From: Lithodes maja
Lineage: Eukaryota; Arthropoda; Malacostraca; Decapoda; Lithodidae
Direction of reading: 5' to 3'
Assembly (NCBI GenBank): GCA_037953745.1
Contig: JBAKBP010003202.1
Span: 94,454-158,453, forward strand
Length of the DNA: 64,000 bases
The position numbers and the translations under genes are program-made. A model generated the notes under the pieces. That model was not told where the DNA came from, did no database searches, and saw only the letters and a list, made by a program, of their open reading frames with translations. Positions within the stretch are counted from its first letter, which is position 1, and every line of letters begins with the position of its first letter. Below, piece after piece: positions 20,685 through 31,534 of the stretch.

Positions 20685-21326
20685 CCCGGCAAGCGCGATA
20701 GGCCTCACGGAAGGCTTCCTATAGGGAACGCGATAGGCCTCACGGAAGCAAGACCATAAAAAAAGCTTTCCAAAAAAAAAAAAAGGGCCTATCAAAACAA
20801 AGGAATTTGTCTCTAGGTGAGATAATTCCCCTCCAGTACTCATCCATGTAAATCTCACCCACCCCCCTCCCCTCCTTCCCCACCTTATTCCCCCCTCCCT
20901 CCCCTCCTCAATTATCACCTATTTTCCCTCTTATTATCATCATTTATCGGTTATTTTTCTCTCCCGCGATAATGTAGCACAAGTGGGTTGCAGAAAAGAT
21001 CGTTATGTAACACCCAGACACCGGCCCACACCACCCCGCTCGTCTCAGTTACCTCACAGACAGCGAGAGAGGAGGGTTGCCTGTGGCTCTCTCTCGCCTG
21101 AGATTATGACCGGGTGGCCAATATCTTCGTTTTTCACCACCCAAATGCTTTTTCCACTTATTTTAGCACTCTTGAAGGTTCATATATACATCATATATGT
21201 AAAATAAAAGCATACCGAAAACAAATAATGCTCTATATTGTAAATATAACGAATTCTGTCAGAATCCAAGGCTAGAAATGCACAAATAACTACCCTAGCC
21301 CCTAGGTCTATTTCGCGCTTGTCAGG
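20685..21326. mobile_element. TTAA-flanked MITE, copy 5 (family 2)
   Basis: A 642-bp element with TTAA at 20681-20684 and 21327-21330. Ends CCCGGCAAGCGCG and, inverted, CCTGACAAGCGCG. Shares its body with 31413-34214 (AAATAATGC, GACCGGGTGGC, CACCACCCAAATGC) and, inverted, part of 7799-8409. Confidence 0.85.
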
Positions 21327-21330
21327 TTAA

Positions 21331-21530
21331 CTACAGTTGTGATATATTACACTTTTTTCAGAATACAATACAGTATGTGTATTTCTACATCAAAATGTGC
21401 AATACATAGTACAACAGATATAACATCATAGTCAAATTAAAAATGGCAATATTTTCTTGTAAAATGAATTTCGTGTTTGATACGATATAAGATTCAAACT
21501 CATTTCTCTCTCTCTCTCTCTCTCTCTGTA

Positions 21531-21625
<95 letters not shown>

Positions 21626-22138
21626 AGAGTGGTCGAACAAGAAGGAAGTGTCTTTCCGAGCTCCGCCGACCCCTGCCCCACCGCATGCTGCATGCTGTCT
21701 TTCCCCTCTGCCCTCACCAGTATCTTGTAACTTAGTATTACCAATATCCCTTATAAATTCTCATTATCCCCATTCCTCCATCCTCTCCCTCTACTCACAC
21801 CCTTCGGTCTCTTTCAAATCATCTAAAATCTAAATAACTCTCTTACTATAAACTACCTAACCTATTTTTACATATAAATCTCTCTTATACACAAATTTGT
21901 CTCTCTCACTAACTCTCACTATATTTCTCACTAACTCTCACTATATAGAACATCCCGAATTACAATCCCCACATCCCATTATCTAAATCCTGCTTGCAAA
22001 AATCTTGGTCTGCCACACTCAAGCTATAGAAAAATCCCTCTATAAGCTTAAATATTTCCTCCTTGTCTAAATCCCTCCTTTGTTTTGTCCCACACCATCT
22101 CCCAGCTGCCTATCCAGTGTAATTCCTAGTTTTCAATA
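21331..22138. repeat. AT-rich spacer with long (TC)n tract
   Basis: A (TC)n tract at about 21506-21626 with a few interruptions (TGTATCTG, TTTC) lies in otherwise pyrimidine-biased DNA. Peptides from the tract (Arg-Glu or Ser-Leu repeats) are artefacts. No gene seen. Confidence 0.85.
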
Positions 22139-22640
22139 ACTCCCTCTCACTCTTACACTCTCTCTCTCTCCCTCTCCTCCCAACTCCCCCCCCAACAAAA
22201 GGTACCGCCGTCTCCACAACAACACTCGCTTTACGAGGAGTGCCCCACCCGGGTGAATACAGCCCCCAATAAACTAATTCCCTCCCCCCCCCCCCTCCCC
22301 GCCTCTCCCCCCCCCCCTCCCCGCCTCTCTCCCCTCCAACGACTTCCGTTTCTCGTTCATATCCCCCCATCTCTCTCTCCCCTTCGTTCCCTCTCTCTCT
22401 CTCTCTCTCTCGCTCATATCTCTCTCTCTCTCTCTCGCTCATATCTCTCTCTCTCTCTCTCGCTAATATATATATATCTCTCTCTCTCCCTCCATCTCTC
22501 TCCCTTTCGTTCTCTCTCATTCTCACCCCCCCCTCTCTCTCTCTCTCTCTTTCTCTTTTCCTCTCATCCCAATTAATTTCCCCCCCCCCCCCCCACTCTT
22601 TCTTTCTTTCTTTTCCTCTCATCCCTAGTTCGTCCCCCCC
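22139..22640. repeat. Pyrimidine-rich low-complexity region
   Basis: (CT)n, poly(C) and CTCGCTCATAT repeats form an almost pure polypyrimidine strand that leads into the 5' end of LINE B. Open frames here are low-complexity artefacts. Confidence 0.9.
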
Positions 22641-22949
22641 CCGGGCTGCACCGCTCCGGAGCTACCGCCAAGTGTCAACAAGTACCACCGGGGGCCCCCC
22701 CCCCCTTCAAACCCCGGTTTATGAGGGGAAATAGGGGTATAAAATAAGGGCCATAGGACCATCCCCCCCCACCCCCAAAACCCGTCCCAAACTTCTTTTT
22801 AAAGTGCCGACGTAACAGACACTATCCTCAACCCCCACCAACACCTTGCAACCTGCATCATCAACATCGGAACAACTTTTAAGGGAAGTGACCACTCCAA
22901 CATTTTGTACCTTTCGTTTCTGCAAATTCTCCCTCACTAACCCCAAATC

Positions 22950-24119
22950 ATGGCACCGATCAGAATTAAATGCCCCTCCTGTAGCAAGAACTACTACAAG
23001 GAATGGTATCCGCGTCATGGGTATCCAAATGCCAAGTGTTTTATGTGTTTAACTGGTGAAAACTTTTTGCTCTTGGAGTACACATTAGAAGCACACAAGG
23101 CACAGGTTGACGAACTGAAGCGAGATAATCTCACACTAAAGGAGACTGTAGGTGTACTTGCGCATCAAAATTTCTTACTAAAAGATCGAGTAAAGGACAT
23201 AGAGAGTAAGCAAGTCGACGTTGTTAAAAATCTTCAAAAAGAAAACCCATCCAATGATCTATATCAGACAGTAGTCAACAGGCGTAACAAGAACAAATCC
23301 CAAGGGAATGGGAAAGCGACACCAGGTATCCCTATCAAAAACAGATTTGCTGTTCTCGCCGAAAACAATGAACACGAGGTAACTGACCACGTGAATGGGA
23401 ATGGGAATGGAAAAGCGACACCAGGTAACCCCATCAAAAACAGATTTGCACACGAGGTAACTGACCACGTGAAAGCAAGCTCGAAAGGCAAGAAAACTCC
23501 TGACAAGAAAACAACGAAACCATCAAATCACGGAGTCAGCGGGAAGGAGAAACTCACCCTAGTATATGGTGACAGTCTCATGCGAGGTCAAGGAGCTGCC
23601 TTTGCCACCAAGAACAGAGGAAAAAGGTCAGTAAAGGTCATTCCAGGCGGTAAAGTCGAACATATCTTGAAAGACATAACTAACTCCGCCATACCAGAGG
23701 GCACCTGTGTAGTCGTAAATGTTGGCTCAAATGACTGCTTTGACGGAGGTAAGGCCCCAATTAAGACCATAGAAAAAGATTTTGAGAACCTAATTAAAGT
23801 CATGAAAAGGAAGACCACGAAATGTGTGGTAAGTGGCGTCACACCCCGGATTAAAACAAGCTCATACGGACAAAATAGAGCCATAGAAATTAACAACGCA
23901 GTCAAGGTCATGTGCGAACAAGAGAAGGTACTGTATGTGGACAATTGGACCACCTTTGTAGGGAACTCGTCCCTGTACAGCGGAGATGGCATTCATTTAT
24001 CAGAAAAAGGCGTTCAGCACATGAGTGACACCCTGAATCAAGCAACCTACATTGCCCACGAAAACAACGCCAGTCAGGACCGAGAAATATCTATGCTAAT
24101 AGACTCCTCTGAGTATTGA
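22950..24119 (+). CDS. LINE B ORF1: zinc-binding, coiled-coil, SGNH esterase
   Basis: 389 residues from ATG 22950 to TGA 24117-24119. Residues 9-33 hold two Cys pairs (CPSCSKNYY ... CFMC), a likely zinc site. A coiled coil follows (about 45-90, KAQVDELKRDNLTL). Residues 120-175 contain an imperfect internal duplication built around GKATPG, PIKNRFA and HEVTDHV. The C-terminal half is an SGNH/GDSL hydrolase: VYGDSLMRGQG (catalytic Ser, about 209), VVNVGSNDC (Asn block) and GDGIHLSEKG (Asp and His, about 346-349). Such ORF1 proteins bind RNA and may act on membranes or lipids. All catalytic blocks look intact. Confidence 0.88.
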   Translation: MAPIRIKCPSCSKNYYKEWYPRHGYPNAKCFMCLTGENFLLLEYTLEAHKAQVDELKRDNLTLKETVGVLAHQNFLLKDRVKDIESKQVDVVKNLQKENPSNDLYQTVVNRRNKNKSQGNGKATPGIPIKNRFAVLAENNEHEVTDHVNGNGNGKATPGNPIKNRFAHEVTDHVKASSKGKKTPDKKTTKPSNHGVSGKEKLTLVYGDSLMRGQGAAFATKNRGKRSVKVIPGGKVEHILKDITNSAIPEGTCVVVNVGSNDCFDGGKAPIKTIEKDFENLIKVMKRKTTKCVVSGVTPRIKTSSYGQNRAIEINNAVKVMCEQEKVLYVDNWTTFVGNSSLYSGDGIHLSEKGVQHMSDTLNQATYIAHENNASQDREISMLIDSSEY

Positions 24120-27100
24120 TATCGCTACCCCCGGAAAAGCCCTCCCACAACCCCACCCAATCAAACTCCACCCGCACAGTTAAGAGAAATAAATAACCCC
24201 GCCCAACCCTTCCAAGTCCATCACAACCATTTAAACGAAACCGTCAACCCCAATGGCTCACAAGTTGCGAAAACTTACCTACCTGAACCACAAAACAAAC
24301 TAAACAACTCCACCCAACCCCATCCAAGCCAACTGAATGAATTTGACAACCCGCCGCGGCTTCAAGTCACAACCCCAAACTCATCCCCACCAATAAGAAA
24401 AACAAATCCAGCGCATGCTGAGAGAAATGATATAAAAATAATATCCATAAATGCATGCTCAATAAGAAACAAAATAGACGAACTCAAATGTCTGTTATTA
24501 AATGAGAAAGTTGACGTTATTTGTATAACGGAAACACATCTGAACCTTAAAAATAAAGATCTACTTCATGAATATCACATAGAGCCATATAAATTTTTTC
24601 ATAAAGACCGTAACAATGGAAAACAAAGAGGGGGGGTTGCAATGTACGTTGCAACCTACTTAAACCCAGTCGAGGTGACTCTCCCCGAAAGTAATGCAGA
24701 AATAGTGTGCGTCAAAATAAATACAAAAAACATGAAGTTAAATATCACTACAGCGTACCGACCACCGAGACTAACTGTTGCCGATGATACAATTTTTTAT
24801 GAAATACTAGAGAAAACCCTTAATTCCGACGAAACCGTTTTACTAGGCGACTATAACCTCCCCCTAATTGACTGGAATACCCTGACCGGAAAAAATGCTG
24901 AGTCACGCCTAATGACAAGCTTCATCCAGGACAATTTTTTGACTCAACACGTAAGACAGCCGACGCGAGACAGGAATATATTAGACCTCGTAATCACTAC
25001 CCAAGAAAATTTATTATCAAACCTGGATGTAGGTGAACATCTGGCAACGTCCGATCATAAAATCTTAAGAATAAACGTTATAAGCAAATATTCCTCAGTA
25101 AAAACAACAGGAATGGTTTCGGACTTCAAAAACGCAAATTATGACGGACTTAAGGAATCGCTATCAAACATACACTCAAACCTCATAAATATAAACGAAG
25201 TAAATGAACTATGGGGACATTTTAAGTCTACAATTACAGAAGCGCATAAACAATTTGTACCCATGAAACCAAAACGTAATACGAAATCAAGTATGCCCCC
25301 TTGGTACAGTAGAGACATTGGCAAGGCAATAAGGAAAAGGAATCAACTCCACAAACTTGTAAAAAATAACACAAACACTGAAGTAATTAAAAACTTGTAC
25401 AAAAATAGTAGAAGGGAAGTGAAAAAAATAATTAGGGCGAACAAACAAAATTACGAAATGACTATTGCCAGAGAAAGTGCCACAAACCCCAAAAAATTCT
25501 ACAGTTACGTAAACAAAAATAAACAGATCAAAAGCGGAATCGGACCGCTAATAGAAGATGGCCAGACAATAACAGGTGACACAAACACGGCAAATCTGCT
25601 CAACAAATATTTTGGCTCAGTTTTCACAGAAGAAATTATCGATCATACCCCTGAAAATAACACCTCAACTCATGTGATAGGAGATTTCACCATCAGTGTT
25701 ACCGAAGTACAAAGCAAATTGAGTAATTTAAATGTAAATAAGACCCCGGGACCCGACATGCTCCACCCGAAAATAATTAAGAATGTCAAGGACGAAATAG
25801 CAAAACCCCTGACACAACTATTTAACTTATCACTACTACAGGGGATTGTACCGAGTGATTGGAAAGATGCGAACATTACGCCGATATACAAGAAGGGTAG
25901 CAAGGCCAAAGCGAGTAATTACAGACCAATTAGCCTAACTTCAATTGTAGGAAAAATCATGGAAAAAATCATTAGAGATAAGATAGTAGATTACCTCGAA
26001 TCAAACAACCTAATCAAAAATAGTCAACACGGCTTTAGATCAAATAAGTCATGCCTAACAAATTTGATTGAATTTTATAACAAACTATTCACATATAACG
26101 ACATGACGAAATCACTAGATATAATCTTCTTGGACTTTCAAAAAGCTTTCGACAAGGTGCCTCACCGAAAACTATTGGCTAAACTGGAGAGGATAGGTAT
26201 CAAAGGTGAAATTCATTCTTGGATAAAAAATTGGCTTACAGACAGAAGACAGAGAGTGGTGATAAATGGAGTGGAATCGGAGTGGGAGCCTGTCACTAGT
26301 GGAGTTCCACAGGGTTCAGTCCTTGGACCGGTCCTGTTTCTCATTTACATTAACGATATCGATGTAGGGGTAAACAACACCATTTCCAAATTCGCCGACG
26401 ATACAAAAATAGGAAATACAGTCCTGAACGAAGATGATAGAAATGCGTTGCAATCTGATTTAAACAAGATATCAGAGTGGTCGAAAAAATGGCAGATGCC
26501 CTTCAATGTCGATAAATGTCAGGTGCTGCAGGTTGGTAGCAGAAATATGAAATACAAATACGAAATGAATGGCAAACAAATAAAAACCGCAACGGTAGTA
26601 AAAGACCTAGGGGTACTAATATCTGAAAACCTAAAAACTTCCGACCAATGTATAGCAGCTGCAAATAAGGCAAACATAGCATTGGGCTTTATTAAACGAA
26701 AATTTACATATAAACATGAAAACGTAATAGTGCCACTGTTCAAAAGTATGGTGAGGCCCCACCTTGAATATGGTGTGCAGTTCTGGTCACCTTATCTGAT
26801 CAAGGACATTGTAAGACTCGAGTCAGTACAGCGTAGAGCGACGAAGATGATACCCTCATTAAGAAATAAACCATATGAAGAAAGACTTAAACGATTGAAC
26901 CTGTTCTCATTAAAAAAGAGGAGGTTGAGGGGTCAGCTTATTGAGTGCTTTAAGATACTAAAAGGTTTCGACAAAGTCGATGTAAATGCACTATTCACAT
27001 TAAACAATACTAATCAAACTCGCGGAAATGGAATGAAATTAAAAACCAAAAAGGCAAACCTAGATGTCACAAAGAGTTTCTTCACCTACAGTGTGGCAAC

Positions 27101-27199
27101 AGAGTGGAATAAACTACCAGCGAGAGTGGTGGAGAGCGACACAATAAACGCTTTCAAGGGAAGGCTTGACCTCTATCTGCAGAGGGCTGGGGTGATATG

Positions 27200-27200
<1 letters not shown>
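24120..27200 (+). CDS. LINE B ORF2: APE endonuclease and reverse transcriptase
   Basis: Open from the codon right after the ORF1 TGA, in the same frame, to TGA at 27198-27200 (1026 codons). The first ATG in frame is at 24642, inside the endonuclease, so an ATG start would lose the N-terminus. Endonuclease: IISINACSIRNKIDEL, ICITETHLN (Glu), LLGDYNLPLIDW, ATSDHKILRINV (Asp-His). RT: NKTPGPDMLHP, YKKGSKAKASNYRPISLTS, FLDFQKAFDKVPH (motif A), SGVPQGSVLGPVLF (motif B), KFADDTKIG (motif C). The thumb block ends VRPHLEYGVQFWSP. All catalytic residues are visible. Translation probably depends on readthrough or reinitiation at the TGA, unless that TGA is a mutation. Confidence 0.9.
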
Positions 27201-27240
<40 letters not shown>

Positions 27241-27345
27241 TATGTATATGTATGTGTGTGCACTGTACAGTATGTATATATATACTATATATATATGTAT
27301 GTATGTGTGTATGTGTATATATGCACATATGCATATATAGTTTGT
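27201..27345. repeat. Poly(A) tail and TATG/TGTA microsatellite
   Basis: About 37 A starting at the ORF2 stop codon, then TATG/TGTA repeats. The A tract is read as the LINE B 3' tail. Confidence 0.85.
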
Positions 27346-27396
27346 AAGGCCAGACTGCCTAGTAAGGACCTTGAGGTCTGTGTGGTCTGTGTATCT

Positions 27397-27426
27397 ATGT
27401 AGCTCTATGTAGCTCTATGTAGCTCT
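27397..27426. repeat. 10-bp tandem repeat x3
   Basis: Three copies of TATGTAGCTC. Confidence 0.9.
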
Positions 27427-27574
27427 CCTATCTGAGAGTGTCTGGCACGCCATAACAATTGGAGATAAGGAAAATCCAGAGTATTTTCTGCCTAGAATAC
27501 ATAGTTGAGAGAGGGAGAGAGAGTAGTATGAATCTCTTTGAACAGCCATGTACTGTATAATATTGATTTAATTT

Positions 27575-27832
27575 ATTTGCTATGTGGGTGAATGAGACAA
27601 AAGATAGAACTGCCTTTTTGGGCATTGGAAACAAAAATGTGGTCTGCTTGTTTAGTGTAGTGAAATGAATAGGAGGAAAAGGTGTTTGTGAGAGCTGGCT
27701 GGATTACCCTCTGTGAAGGTGAGACACAAACAGAAATAATGAGGGAACCCGACAGGTGAAACAAGAGTTCCAGCAACTCCTTATCACAAGCCTTTGAGGC
27801 CTCCTCTGGGTATTGCGCTGTTTGAAAATAAA
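27575..27832 (-). mobile_element. LINE family A, copy 3 (3' tip fused to 5' UTR)
   Basis: About 40 bases of the LINE A 3' end (GCTATGTGGGTGAATGAG) are joined directly to the 5' UTR region shared with 20030-20216 (GTGAGAGCTGGCTGGATTAC, AACAAGAGTTCCAGCAAC). The whole coding region is absent, so the copy has both ends and no middle. Confidence 0.7.
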
Positions 27833-28053
27833 ATTAAATCACCTTAAGCAATTATGCTGTAACGTGGTTTTGATCAACATGTACAACACATGATGGAGAG
27901 TGAAGTCTTGAAATAATTACATGTAGATAATTACTGAAGAAGACATACATTTAAGATAAGGTCATCTGTCCCTTATATGCTTAAGGCCCAGGTGATTGTA
28001 CAGTGTGTGTTATATGTCTATGTTATGTCCATGCGCTTGTGTTGTGTTGTGTG
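27833..28053. other. Unassigned spacer
   Basis: About 220 bases of AT-rich non-coding DNA between LINE A copies 3 and 4. Nothing recognised. Confidence 0.5.
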
Positions 28054-28331
28054 TTTTTTTTTGTTTTTTGTTTTTTTTTTCTATGTGATTGAGGGAGGCA
28101 AAAGGCATAACTGCCTATAGCGAGTGCCTCCCCCATAGTTGAAAGAGTGACAGGGCCAAAATCAAGGGACGTTCGAGCCAAAATGCCTGGACACACGGAG
28201 TTTGAAGCAATTTAAGTCATAGGAAGAGGGAAAGACTGATTCTGGGAGAGAGTTCCAAAGCTCAGATGTTGAGTAGAAGAAAGTTTGAGAGTAACGTTTC
28301 ACTCTTGGGTTGGAGAGTTGCACAGAGTAGG
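28054..28331 (-). mobile_element. LINE family A, copy 4 (3' end only)
   Basis: Poly(A) tail seen as T-rich 28054-28080, then sequence nearly identical to 480-727 through GAGTTGCACAGAGTAGG. The minus-strand peptide ends FGSNVP as in copy 1. It is truncated at about 250 bp and then runs into a GTGTTGTG-rich low-complexity stretch (28332-28380). Confidence 0.88.
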
Positions 28332-28411
28332 AGTGTTGTGTGGTAGTGTTGTGTTGTGTGGTGTGGTGTGATATTGTTGTGCTGTTACTTACTTTGTTAC
28401 TTTGTAGATGT

Positions 28412-29132
28412 TTAGGTGAAATCACCACGATCGATCTGGGGATCCGCCGCTTCCACACATCCTCTCGGTCTTGAGGTACTGGATTTAGTCAACGATCGAG
28501 TTGACCCAGCTCCTCTTTTGGTTGGGCCGTGTGGTACAGGAGGCTTATCTGGTATGTGCTCAAGGATTTCATCTAGCCTCCGCTTGAAAGCTTCTGTACT
28601 GCACCCAGTCATGTCTTTAATTGGTCTAGGCCCTAGGGAGACAGTTGAAGAGCCTGGGTCTAGTATTACTGAAGTTTTCTGCCTGGATTGTCTTGAGCCT
28701 TTGATAGACACAGTTTAGTCACCTTCTTGTGCAGGTTATGCCAAACGTTGGGTAACTTTGGCTCCTGATGCCTTCCCCTCCTCTTGGCGACGGTTTTGGT
28801 ACTGTGCCCTCAAGGATCTTCCAAGTGTAGATCACAATGTAGCGCTCCCGTCGTCTTTGTAGGGAATACAACTTTAGGTGCTTCAGTCTCTCCCAGTAGT
28901 TCAAGGAGTCTCTGGATGTTTTTCTAGTGAACACCCTTTGTATTTGTTCTACCTCTTTTATCTTTTTAACTTCATAGGGTGACCAAAGATGACATACGCA
29001 CTCCATTTTAGAGACTACAAGTGTTTTCCAAAAGGGTAGGGGTAGGGGAACGAGGTGTCTTTGTGGCAGTACGAAGGTGAAACTGCAAGGACACTGTGGA
29101 GCTACATAAAATAGCAACATAATGCGATACAC
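28412..29132 (-). pseudogene. LINE family E (CR1-like), RT C-terminal remnant
   Basis: Minus strand, in two frames. The first (29132-28719) encodes CVCHLWSPYEVKKIKEVEQI, QRVFTRKT, YWERLKHLKLYSLQRRRERY and IVIYTWKILEG, the typical thumb and tail of CR1/Daphne-like RTs. A frame change near 28715 leads to GPRPIKDMTGCSTEAFKRRL and DEILEHIPDKPPVP, the usual C-terminal end. The catalytic domain is absent. It differs clearly in wording from families A, B, C and D. Confidence 0.75.
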
Positions 29133-29143
29133 TCCCTTCTTAA

Positions 29144-29376
29144 CACCTTATTAGCGGGCTAGGCGGTCTAGCGGACCGTAGCGCCCAGCGGGGTGATTTT
29201 ACCCAAAATAGGGTTGTTTACGTGATAATTTTCATGCCTAAATAAGACCCAGAGCGTAAAACAAGTATCTATCCCTGAAAGGGCGTAAACAGAGCTTTCC
29301 AATGACACCCGAACCATCCTTGTACGACTGCTGGTTCTCTTGCAACGATCGTGCAACACGAGTGCAAAATCCCTGT

Positions 29377-29409
<33 letters not shown>

Positions 29410-30134
29410 CTATATTCCAACTACTCCCTCTCGGGCATAGGCTGAGAGCCTGTACATTCGACCGCTCAACACGGTGAAGCCCGTGAGGTCTTGTTCCAGT
29501 CTGGGGAGTGAGACATGTGAAGCATCCATCATGGCACGAAGCAGCTCCATCTCTGAAGCTGCTGGTTGCTTCGCTCAAGCGCTTCACCGTCTCACCCTCC
29601 AGACTCAGACCCTCACTCTCAGAACGCCACCTATTGAGCAGTGAACTCACTAGGCATTGTCCCCCTGTAACATATTTTGAATATGGGAATATTCATACAG
29701 TGTTATTTAATCAGGGAACAATGAGGGTATTTTTTTGGCATTTCGGTGGGCTTTGTGGTAATGCACTGATACTAGGTACAGCACAAATTCAATCCCAATA
29801 ATATCTTCCCATTGACATATCGGGATTTGAACCCGGGTCCATTGGATTACCAATCCAGTGGCATGACCACTCCACCACACCTCCCCTAATTAGGTAATTT
29901 CCCTACATAATTCCCTGTGTAGCGAGTGAGAGAGGGGAGGGAAGGGTGGGAGTCACCTCAGTTGGTCCACCGCGGTGGTCGTGAGTGGTCATACAGTTGC
30001 TAGGCTCCTCACACTGCTCAGCTCTCTCTCTCAGCAACATTACGTGCTGAAAATGGCGCACGACATAAGTTGTGAACCGCCACTTAGTCCAAATTTATTT
30101 CACTCGACATAAGTTGCGCGCCGCCAGTTAAGGG
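29144..30134. mobile_element. TTAA-flanked MITE, copy 6 (family 1), carrying a SINE
   Basis: TTAA at 29140-29143 and 30135-30138. About 480 bp without the SINE at 29381-29886. Closely matches copy 3 (10266-10746) from CACCTTA to GCGCGCCGCCA, including CGACATAAGTTGTGAACCG. Confidence 0.88.
29381..29886 (-). mobile_element. tRNA-derived SINE, full copy (506 bp)
   Basis: Inserted in MITE copy 6 with a perfect TAATT duplication (29376-29380 and 29887-29891). Minus orientation: the tRNA-like head at about 29884-29812 has an A-box-like TGGTGGAGTGGTCATGCC and a B box GGTTCAAATCC with an anticodon-arm-like hairpin TGGATTGGTAATCCA; a body of about 400 bp; and a poly(A) tail seen as 29 T at 29381-29409. 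Transcription would be by RNA polymerase III from the head. The paralogue at 35150-35787 shares head and body. Confidence 0.88.
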
Positions 30135-30138
30135 TTAA

Positions 30139-31408
30139 TATTGTGTTATACTTGCAACATTCAATTATATAATGATGCAACAACCAACGCAACCATATAA
30201 AAGTTTTGAAAATAACTTATGACGGGGAGGAAACAGATGTGGATCAAACCAAATATGAACAAGAACAACAAAGGAGAAATTCTGAGCCATTCTAGTGTTG
30301 TGAAGAACGTTAAGTAAAAAATGAAGAACTTAAAGAGTCTTTATTTATGCTATTTAACCGACTTACTTATCCTCCCCGTCTTGATCTCGAATATTACAGT
30401 ATATTAGATAGCTTGCACTTCTCTGATATTCATACATATGCGTAAAAGTTAAGTTTACAACCATTGATATGTGTTTGTATATTTAGTGCTAATTCGTGAA
30501 CAAACACACCATTGCCAGTTTCGAGTCTTGTGAGTGTGAAACATTGTAATATAATAATTATTGTTTATCTAACCTCCTTGAGAAAACAGTATTTCAATGT
30601 GATGTTTACACTGAATTGTGAACCGTATAATAATGTAAACATTGAATAATTACATATAAATCGGATAATGAGAGAGACAAACACATCTGGGTAAATGAGG
30701 AATACTGTAGGACTGTGTTAAAAAAAAATGTATATGTAAATATTAGATCAACTGGTGTGTTGAAGGAGTGTGTATGAGCATGAGGGTGAAGAGTGAGTTT
30801 GTAAACAAAGCCGAATAGGAAATTGTTTATGAATACGATAAGAGGCTTAGAGTGTTGCCAGAGATGCAGTACTTTATATTTAGGAAGAACATGACTACAG
30901 TTAAGCATGCAAAACAATAAACAACTAGAATATCTCAAAGTGCATTATATGAGGGTTAAGATAATAGAGCATACCTAATCATGATATAATCAAATATGAA
31001 ACTGATGTGGTAGTGGAGTGACTTCCATAGAATATGATTTATGCCTATGTGACAAACTATCATGCTGTCAGTACCGGTACACATTCAAGGGCTAGCGTTA
31101 ACGTGTCCAGGACAATCTTAGTTTTTTGATGGGCTCCGTTACAGCATAGAGGATAGATCAGAATTTATGTACTGAAAGATCATTAAATTTGGTTCAGTAA
31201 TATCCAAGAAATTTTAATAAACGTCGCACTAACAACAACAAAAACAACAACAAGTACGACGAACTAGAACAACAACAACAACATGAGTATGGTCAAGAGG
31301 TCTTCCCTTCACACAGACATAAAAATGAATGATCCATAGTTACTCAACGAGAATCCAAACCATCAGAATTATGAGCTAGGCTTTGATACCGATATCGAAG
31401 CCTAGCTC
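30139..31408. other. AT-rich intergenic DNA, no gene recognised
   Basis: About 1.27 kb with no coding signal. (AAC)n-like runs occur at 31229-31281. The only longer open frame (minus, near 30606-30938) looks random. Confidence 0.55.
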
Positions 31409-31534
31409 TTTACCCGGCAAGTACGATAAGCCTCACAGAAATATGTGAATAGTGAATGCGATAGGCCTCACGGAAGCAAAACCATGAACAAATAACTTCC
31501 AAAACCCCCCAGGGGCAGGGGCTCTCAAAACAAA

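Larger units (their letters stand above)
22641..27238 (+). mobile_element. LINE family B, CR1-like, near full length
   Basis: 5' leader (start uncertain, C-rich), ORF1 with an SGNH hydrolase domain, ORF2 with APE endonuclease and RT, and a poly(A) tract starting at the stop codon. No frameshift within either ORF. SGNH/esterase ORF1 proteins are known in the CR1 group. Confidence 0.85.

Noticed and set aside
21385..22622. Arg-Glu and Ser-Leu repeat proteins
   Set aside because: Translations of (TC)n/(GA)n and polypyrimidine tracts; no codon structure.
28416..28718. Plus-strand 100-residue ORF
   Set aside because: Antisense to the CR1-like C-terminal remnant, whose minus-strand frame carries the family motif TGCSTEAFKRRL.
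29812..29884. tRNA-Thr gene (GGT anticodon-like loop)
   Set aside because: It is the head of a SINE with poly(A) tail and target duplication; the acceptor stem is poorly paired and a second diverged copy has a different arm.
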